The position numbers were made by a program, and so were the translations under genes. Source: Moellerella wisconsensis ATCC 35017 (GTDB lineage: Bacteria > Pseudomonadota > Gammaproteobacteria > Enterobacterales > Enterobacteriaceae). Taken from it: a stretch of DNA of 64,000 nucleotides. Shown piece by piece: positions 58,548-64,000 of the stretch (its first letter is position 1; each line of letters starts with the position of its first letter). The stretch lies in the NCBI RefSeq assembly GCF_001294465.1, contig NZ_LGAA01000027.1:1-64000 (forward strand), written 5' to 3'. The notes beneath the pieces are model-generated. The model did no database searches and was not told where the DNA came from. It saw only the letters and a program-made list of their open reading frames with translations.

Positions 58548-59362
58548 GTATCAATGAGTAACCAGTAACATCCACTAAGCACGATTGATGGTCCAAAGGG
58601 AATCGCTGCCGATCTTCTTTGAAATCTAAAATAGAGCCATAAATAATGAATAATTCCACATACTGCCGCCCCTAACAGTAAATAAGGCAGTTTTAACACC
58701 CCTAACCACGCGCCATAAGCGGCAATTAGCTTTAAATCTCCATGACCTAATTGTGGCTGCTGATAGTGCCAGTTCATCATCGAGGAAATAAATAGCATCA
58801 ATAAATATCCTGCAAGAACCCCATAGATACCTAAAGCAATATTACCTTGTGGAATTAATAATTGAAAAATCAATCCTCCCCATAATAAAGAAAATGTTAA
58901 TATATCTGGTAATAATAATAATTTAATATCAATTATAGCTAAAGTAATACTAAGCAAGAAAAAAAACGTCAAGAAAAATAAGGTAATACTATTTTTTTCA
59001 TGCCATAAAACCCATCCGATAAAAATAAAAAAAACAGGAAATAAATATTTATAACTCATATTAATAGTTGGCATAGAAAACAGCCGTTGTGGAATATAAT
59101 GCAATAATAACAACATAATTATAGGTAATATTATTACAGAGCCTAGTGCTATAATAACCTCTAATCGTTCAAAAGATAATGAAATATTTATGATATTATT
59201 TTTTTCTTCAACTGCTCTATCTATTGTCAAATTAGCAGCATCAATGGAGATATCAATACCACCAAATAAAACAATAATAAAATCATGAGCATAAAACAAA
59301 ACCAAATAAGAATAGCAATAAATAAATTCTATAATTATATCTAATATAAAATTCCATTTCAT
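58538..59362 (-). CDS. Orphan A24-family prepilin peptidase, methyltransferase domain lost or degenerate
   Basis: A 274-residue polytopic membrane protein. The aspartyl protease half is intact: AIIDIKLLLLPD (Asp145) and GHGDLKLIAAYGAWLG (Asp209) match the two catalytic aspartates of PilD/GspO enzymes. The N-terminal part lacks the cytoplasmic CxxC zinc motifs of bifunctional PilD; only hydrophobic segments and a divergent loop (LHYIPQRLFSMPTINMSYKYLFP) remain. It presumably cleaves type IV-like or type II secretion leader peptides, but no pilin or gsp gene is in the window. The gene is more AT-rich than its neighbours. Confidence 0.8.
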   Translation of the reverse strand: MKWNFILDIIIEFIYCYSYLVLFYAHDFIIVLFGGIDISIDAANLTIDRAVEEKNNIINISLSFERLEVIIALGSVIILPIIMLLLLHYIPQRLFSMPTINMSYKYLFPVFFIFIGWVLWHEKNSITLFFLTFFFLLSITLAIIDIKLLLLPDILTFSLLWGGLIFQLLIPQGNIALGIYGVLAGYLLMLFISSMMNWHYQQPQLGHGDLKLIAAYGAWLGVLKLPYLLLGAAVCGIIHYLWLYFRFQRRSAAIPFGPSIVLSGCYWLLIDTYW

Positions 59363-59965
59363 TTAATTAAATCCTTTTTTATAACTTACAGTTAAGCTAG
59401 TTTAAAATTCACTTGATGTATATTGAAAATAATTAATCATCAACACAAAAATAAATTGATTGCAATCTGTTAAATAAAAAAACAATATACTAAATAATAA
59501 AAAACAAGAATTAACTTATATTTATTAAAAATAGGAGTGTTTTAATTAACTTTATATAGTTATATACTCGTCATTTATTAACAAAAGCATTTATTGAATA
59601 AAATATATATTCATTATAGTTGATAATGCACTAATATAATATTGAGAATTAAAATTTAAAATTTAAAATTTAAAATTAATATCTAAAATTAGCCCTAAAA
59701 TGAACTTATAGAAATACAATAAATAATATAACCACAAAATTATACCGTAATACAAGTCAAAAAATAATTTCAGACTGACACAAAAATAACCATTGAGACC
59801 GATAACAAAACAAATTCTGTTGCTATAATTTATGGCTACTATAAATCACTGACTATTCATTATAGAATCATTAAACACTCGACAATCACTCATTTAACCT
59901 AGTGTTGTGGTCTAACGAGTTTATCATCAACAACATTCAGTCCCGGTACTCATAAGGAAAAACTC
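59363..59965. other. 603-base AT-rich intergenic region with a 7-bp repeat
   Basis: Contains a tandem AAAATTT repeat at 59651-59677 (three copies and a partial). Otherwise there is no frame, tRNA or clear terminator. In E. coli endA lies immediately upstream of rsmE; no endA sequence is seen here. The rsmE promoter should lie near the right end. Confidence 0.5.
59651..59677. repeat. Tandem AAAATTT repeat
   Basis: Three complete 7-base units and one 6-base partial unit in a row. A-tracts at this period are not in helical phase, so intrinsic curvature is doubtful, but local melting is likely. Confidence 0.9.
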
Positions 59966-60697
59966 ATGCGAATTCCACGCATTTATCACCCGGAGCCATT
60001 ACAAGCTAATACTACAATTTCTCTGAGCGATGATGCAGCTAACCATGTCGGTAGAGTCCTACGAATGGTTAAGGGGCAAGCACTCGAACTGTTTGATGGT
60101 AGTAATTATATTTTTTCAGCAGAAATCATCGAATCATCTAAAAAAGAAGTTCGTGTCCAAATTATTGATTCAACACTAGATAACCGTGAATCTCCACTTA
60201 ACTTGCATCTGGGACAAGTGATTTCTCGCGGTGAAAAAATGGAATTTACTATTCAGAAATCTGTTGAATTAGGTGTTAATATTATTACTCCGCTACTTTC
60301 AGCACGCTGTGGTGTTAAATTAGATGCAGAGCGACTAGCTAAAAAAGTGCAGCAATGGCAAAAAATTGCGATTGCAGCTTGCGAACAATGCGGCCGTAAT
60401 CAAATCCCTATCATCCGCGAAATTCAAATATTAGAAACGTGGTGCGCAGAAGACGATGGGGCATTTAAAGTCAATCTTCATCCTCGCGCCACCGAAAGTA
60501 TTAATACGCTACCGGCATCAGTTAAGGATGTACGGCTGCTCATTGGGCCAGAAGGCGGTCTCTCCGCTGAAGAAATTGCTATGACCGCAAAATATCAATT
60601 CACCGATATTTTACTCGGGCCTAGAGTATTACGAACAGAAACGACGGCGCTCACCGCTATTGCGGCATTACAAGTGCGTTTAGGCGATTTAGGATAA
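59966..60697 (+). CDS. rsmE: RsmE, 16S rRNA (uracil-1498-N3)-methyltransferase
   Basis: A 243-residue SPOUT methyltransferase, E. coli length. The N-terminal PUA-like domain (about 1-70, [12 protein letters not shown]) and C-terminal knotted domain with [38 protein letters not shown] and [19 protein letters not shown] are typical. It precedes gshB by nine bases in the same direction, the conserved rsmE-gshB pair. Confidence 0.98.
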   Translation: MRIPRIYHPEPLQANTTISLSDDAANHVGRVLRMVKGQALELFDGSNYIFSAEIIESSKKEVRVQIIDSTLDNRESPLNLHLGQVISRGEKMEFTIQKSVELGVNIITPLLSARCGVKLDAERLAKKVQQWQKIAIAACEQCGRNQIPIIREIQILETWCAEDDGAFKVNLHPRATESINTLPASVKDVRLLIGPEGGLSAEEIAMTAKYQFTDILLGPRVLRTETTALTAIAALQVRLGDLG

Positions 60698-60706
60698 GGA
60701 GCTATA

Positions 60707-61666
60707 ATGATTAAGTTGGGTATTGTGATGGATCCGATTTCCTCCATCAAAATCAAGAAAGACACCAGTTTTGCTATGCTGCTGGAAGCTCAGCGCCGCG
60801 GCTATGAAATTCATTACATGGAAATGAAAGATCTGTATCTGCATCAAGGTGAAGCAAGAGCACAGACTCAAATCGTAACCGTAGAAGAAAACCCACAAAA
60901 TTGGTATCAATTCACTGGCGAACAAGATATTCCATTAGCCGATTTAGACGCTATTTTAATGCGTAAAGATCCACCTTTTGATACTGAATATATCTATGCG
61001 ACCTATATTTTAGAACGAGCGGAAGAAGCGGGTTCATTGATAGTCAATAAACCTCAAAGTTTACGTGACTGTAACGAAAAATTATTCACCGCATGGTTCC
61101 CTGAACTAACTCCAGATACATTGGTTACTCGCAGTGCTAAGCAATTGCGTGAATTCCATAAAAAACACGGCGATGTAATTTTTAAGCCTCTGGATGGTAT
61201 GGGCGGTGCATCTATTTTCCGCTTAAAACAAGATGATCCAAATGTCGGTGTGATTATTGAAACCCTCACTGATCAAGGTAACCATTTCTGCATGGCGCAA
61301 AACTATTTGCCAGCAATTAAACAAGGCGATAAACGCGTTCTAGTGGTTGATGGTGAACCTGTTCCTTACTGCTTAGCACGTATCCCTGCTCAAGGTGAAA
61401 CTCGCGGTAATCTGGCAGCGGGTGGACGTGGAGAAGCGCGACCATTAACCGACAGTGACTGGGCGATCGCTCGTGCAGTTGCTCCAAAATTGAAAGAAAA
61501 AGGCCTGATTTTTGTTGGTCTGGATATCATTGGCGATCGTCTTACTGAAATTAATGTGACTAGCCCGACATGTGCGCGTGAAATTGAAGCAACATTTGAT
61601 ATTTCAATTATGGCGATGCTGATGGATGCCATTGAGAGTCGATTAAAAAATAAGGCTGAAAATTAA
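60707..61666 (+). CDS. gshB: GshB, glutathione synthetase
   Basis: A 319-residue ATP-grasp enzyme that adds glycine to gamma-glutamylcysteine. Features include IKLGIVMDPISSIKIKKDTSFAMLLEAQRRGYEIHYME, the DLDAILMRKDPPFDTEYIYATYILERAEE segment, FKPLDGMGGASIF and ARIPAQGETRGNLAAGGRGE. AAGGAG precedes the ATG. With gshA at 17.5 kb, the whole glutathione pathway is encoded in this window. Confidence 0.98.
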   Translation: MIKLGIVMDPISSIKIKKDTSFAMLLEAQRRGYEIHYMEMKDLYLHQGEARAQTQIVTVEENPQNWYQFTGEQDIPLADLDAILMRKDPPFDTEYIYATYILERAEEAGSLIVNKPQSLRDCNEKLFTAWFPELTPDTLVTRSAKQLREFHKKHGDVIFKPLDGMGGASIFRLKQDDPNVGVIIETLTDQGNHFCMAQNYLPAIKQGDKRVLVVDGEPVPYCLARIPAQGETRGNLAAGGRGEARPLTDSDWAIARAVAPKLKEKGLIFVGLDIIGDRLTEINVTSPTCAREIEATFDISIMAMLMDAIESRLKNKAEN

Positions 61667-61784
61667 TAATTTCGATTTTTATCCTCTGTGTGCTTCAGAG
61701 AAATAGTTTTAGAATTGTAAACAAACAGCGCTAAACTCACTTTGAAGTACACAGGATATAACTGAATAAATTAATTAAAATATT

Positions 61785-62348
61785 ATGAAATTACAAAACC
61801 ATTTCCTCATCGCTATGCCAACATTAACTGATCACTATTTTAGTCGCTCAGTTGTCTATCTGTGTGAACACGATGAAAAAGGTGCTATGGGTCTGGTAAT
61901 CAATAAACCGATCGAGGAGTTTTCTATCGCTGAAATGCTAGCAAAACTTGAAATAAGTATTGCTGATAGAAATGAAGCTATTAATTTAGATACTCAAGTG
62001 ATTGCTGGTGGCCCTGTAGCTGAAGAGCATGGATTTATTCTTCATACCCCGGTTGAAGGTTTTAACTCAAGTTTAAAACTCAGTGATGACCTGATGGTGA
62101 CTACCTCAAAAGATGTTTTAGAAACACTCGGCAGTTATCGTCAACCCACCAATGCATTGGTCACTTTAGGCTATGCAAGTTGGGAAACGGGTCAATTAGA
62201 ACAAGAAATTATGGATAACAGTTGGCTTACCGTTCCGGCTGACAGTTCATTAATTTTTTCGATACCGATACATCAGCGCTGGCAAGCCGCCGCTGCATTA
62301 TTAGGGATTGATATTCATATGATTTCACCACAAGCAGGCCATGCATAA
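61785..62348 (+). CDS. yqgE: YqgE, AlgH-family protein of unknown function
   Basis: A 187-residue protein of the UPF0301/AlgH family, matching E. coli YqgE in length and in [42 protein letters not shown] and [15 protein letters not shown]-like [15 protein letters not shown]. No biochemical function is established. Its stop overlaps the ruvX start by one base (TAATG), so translation is coupled; this pairing is conserved across proteobacteria. Confidence 0.95.
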   Translation: MKLQNHFLIAMPTLTDHYFSRSVVYLCEHDEKGAMGLVINKPIEEFSIAEMLAKLEISIADRNEAINLDTQVIAGGPVAEEHGFILHTPVEGFNSSLKLSDDLMVTTSKDVLETLGSYRQPTNALVTLGYASWETGQLEQEIMDNSWLTVPADSSLIFSIPIHQRWQAAAALLGIDIHMISPQAGHA

Positions 62349-62764
62349 TGTCAGGTAGAACAATTATCGCTTTCGATTTCGGCACCAAAAGTATCGGTGC
62401 AGCCATTGGTCAAGAAATTACCAGAACCGCACGCGCTCTAACTTCATTTAAAGCCAAAGATGGTATTCCTGACTGGTCCCAAATTGAAAAAATAATCAAA
62501 GAATGGCAACCTGATTTAGTTATCGTCGGCCTACCATTAAATATGGACGGTAGCTATCAACAAGTTACTAACCAAGCGCGTAAATTTGCTAACCGACTTC
62601 ATGGTCGCTTTGGCGTTCAAATTGAGTTACATGATGAACGATTATCTACCGTTGAAGCCCGAGCCAATTTATTTGATAGCGGCGGTTTTCGTGCTTTAGA
62701 TAAAGGCAAAGTCGACTCTGCATCTGCTGTAATTATTTTAGAAAGCTGGCTTGAAAAAATATGA
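62348..62764 (+). CDS. ruvX: RuvX (YqgF), RNase H-fold nuclease for rRNA maturation
   Basis: A 138-residue RNase H-like protein implicated in 16S rRNA 5'-end processing in E. coli. Catalytic acidic residues lie in [37 protein letters not shown] and [12 protein letters not shown]. It is the last gene of gshB-yqgE-ruvX. In E. coli yggR (pilT-like) follows; here a 264-base gap leads directly to yggS. Confidence 0.96.
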   Translation: MSGRTIIAFDFGTKSIGAAIGQEITRTARALTSFKAKDGIPDWSQIEKIIKEWQPDLVIVGLPLNMDGSYQQVTNQARKFANRLHGRFGVQIELHDERLSTVEARANLFDSGGFRALDKGKVDSASAVIILESWLEKI

Positions 62765-63028
62765 TTGCTCATTCCCTCTCGGTCTAACTGTAGAGGGCGC
62801 ATTAGTCTGTACCACTGTTCATCTGGGATACAAAAAAGAGATTCTCTCTCCTCCATCATTAATTTCACTTATATCCAGTAAATTTATTCAGTTAATCGCT
62901 TAATTTATAACTCTATCTTAAAAAATAGTAAATTTTTAGCTGTTTTACATCCAAAGGTGCCGTTTACGCTAAATATGCTTTAAACTAGCGATAATCCTTT
63001 TATTTCTTTAATGATTGACGAAATTAGT

Positions 63029-63724
63029 ATGACAACAATTCAACAAAATATTTCTGATGTCTTAAAGCGTATTTCTACAGTAGCAGAAAGCTGTGGACGT
63101 CATCCCGACGAAATTACGCTGCTTGCCGTCAGCAAAACTAAACCTTTTGAAGCCATTCAAGCAGCGATTGATGCTGGACAATGCCACTTTGGTGAAAATT
63201 ATGTGCAAGAAGGTATTGAAAAAGTTCACGCTTTTGCTCATAACAAATCTCTGGTTTGGCACTTTATTGGCCCATTACAATCAAATAAAAGTCGTTTAGT
63301 GGCTGAAAATTTTGACTGGTTTCATACCTTAGATCGCGTCAAAATCGCTCAACGACTAAATGATCAGCGCCCGGCAGAAAAAGCCCCTCTCAATGTGTTA
63401 ATTCAAGTTAATATCAGCGATGAATCCAGTAAATCAGGTATTCCATTACTACAAGTAGCTGAACTGGCGGAACAAATTGTAAATATGCCTCAGCTAAAAT
63501 TACGCGGGCTAATGACTATTCCAGCGCCGGAATCTGATTTTGAACGCCAAATTGCTGTCTTTCAAAAAATGACAGAAGCCTTTAACATACTGAAAATGAA
63601 TTATAAAACTGTCGATACATTATCGATGGGAATGACTGATGATATGAATGCTGCGATTCATTGTGGCTCAACATTAGTCCGAATTGGTACCGCCATTTTT
63701 GGCGCAAGAAACTATTCTCAATGA
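63029..63724 (+). CDS. yggS: YggS, PLP homeostasis protein (PLPBP family)
   Basis: A 231-residue PLP-binding protein with the alanine-racemase N-terminal barrel; it has no known catalysis but maintains free PLP and affects amino-acid and vitamin B6 balance. PLP Lys is in LLAVSKTKP, with HFGENYVQEG, WHFIGPLQSNK, DESSKSGIP and STLVRIGTAIFGAR. I prefer ATG 63029 (MTTIQQNISDVLKRI) as the closer match to the family N-terminus; ATG 63011 in the same frame would add six residues. It is 74 bases upstream of proC, a common arrangement. Confidence 0.94.
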   Translation: MTTIQQNISDVLKRISTVAESCGRHPDEITLLAVSKTKPFEAIQAAIDAGQCHFGENYVQEGIEKVHAFAHNKSLVWHFIGPLQSNKSRLVAENFDWFHTLDRVKIAQRLNDQRPAEKAPLNVLIQVNISDESSKSGIPLLQVAELAEQIVNMPQLKLRGLMTIPAPESDFERQIAVFQKMTEAFNILKMNYKTVDTLSMGMTDDMNAAIHCGSTLVRIGTAIFGARNYSQ

Positions 63725-63798
63725 ATCGACAATTCAAATACTAGTTTTATTGATAAAATACGATTCAATCTACATTCGCTCAATAGCTAGGGGACACC

Positions 63799-64000
63799 AT
63801 GCAACATCGCAAAATAGCCTTCATTGGTGCAGGAAATATGGCTCACGCTATTATTGCAGGACTCGTTAATCATGGCTATCCCGCCAAGTTGATTACCGCC
63901 TGTTCACCAACCTCGACTCATCGTGATCACATTGCTACCCAATATGGTATTAATAGCGAAAGTGATAATATTCAAGTAGCTCAACATGCCGACGTTATTG
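63799..64000 (+). CDS. proC: ProC, pyrroline-5-carboxylate reductase (5' part, cut by window end)
   Basis: The first 67 codons of ProC, the last step of proline synthesis. MQHRKIAFIGAGNMAHAIIAGLVNHGYP holds the NAD(P)-binding glycine motif GAGNMA of this family. AGGGGA lies just upstream. The frame is open to the right edge, so the 3' end is missing. With proBA at 29.7-32.1 kb, all three proline enzymes are encoded in the window. Confidence 0.95.
   Translation, partial: MQHRKIAFIGAGNMAHAIIAGLVNHGYPAKLITACSPTSTHRDHIATQYGINSESDNIQVAQHADVI

Overview
This window is chromosomal DNA of a low-GC member of the Enterobacterales, most likely the Morganellaceae (the Proteus / Providencia / Moellerella group). 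Nearly every protein aligns along its full length with an E. coli counterpart, yet the DNA is AT-rich, an nqrABCDEF sodium pump operon is present, and blocks that are scattered in E. coli are joined here. I cannot fix the genus from sequence alone.

Layout. 1-433: promoter region of an rRNA operon that runs off the left edge, and the clpB terminator. 0.4-6.4 kb: clpB, pgeF (yfiH), rluD, then bamD and raiA. 6.5-10.4 kb: aromatic amino-acid block with a pheL leader peptide and attenuator before pheA, facing the aroF-tyrA operon. 10.7-14.3 kb: rpsP-rimM-trmD-rplS and ffh. 14.4-19.1 kb: ypjD, corB, luxS, the small RNA gene micA, and gshA. 19.3-20.0 kb: one tRNA-Ser and three tRNA-Arg genes with a clear promoter and terminator. 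20.4-25.6 kb: csrA, alaS, recA and pncC, with recX missing from its usual place. 25.6-34.7 kb: lplT-aas, aroL, proBA, crl, frsA and gpt. 35-37.7 kb: pepD and the SOS gene dinB. 37.7-40.2 kb: an AT-rich patch with a DUF4282 membrane protein, a glycerophosphodiesterase-like protein lacking key residues, and a CsbD-family protein. 40.4-47.8 kb: the complete Na+-NQR operon with its maturation genes apbE and nqrM. 48.2-53.2 kb: a YafK-type L,D-transpeptidase-fold protein, yafJ, gmhA and fadE. 53.3-59.4 kb: lysA/lysR, a second LysR-type regulator, an atypical metallo-beta-lactamase-fold protein, a DsbA-family protein and an orphan prepilin peptidase. 60-64 kb: rsmE, gshB, yqgE, ruvX, yggS and the start of proC.

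Regulation is unusually readable. Visible sites include a sigma-32 promoter for clpB, stringent-type promoters for rRNA, tRNA and rpsP, LexA boxes at recA and dinB, probable TyrR boxes at aroF, a FadR site at fadE, a sigma-E-like promoter for micA, Phe attenuation at pheA, and a hairpin that would mask the crl ribosome binding site.

I see no phage, insertion sequence, CRISPR array, toxin-antitoxin pair or recognisable new defence system. The window is mainly conserved core genome. The points most worth a second look are the crl hairpin, the mismatched tRNA-Arg copies, the orphan prepilin peptidase, the GDPD-like pseudoenzyme and several unexplained palindromes and tandem repeats.
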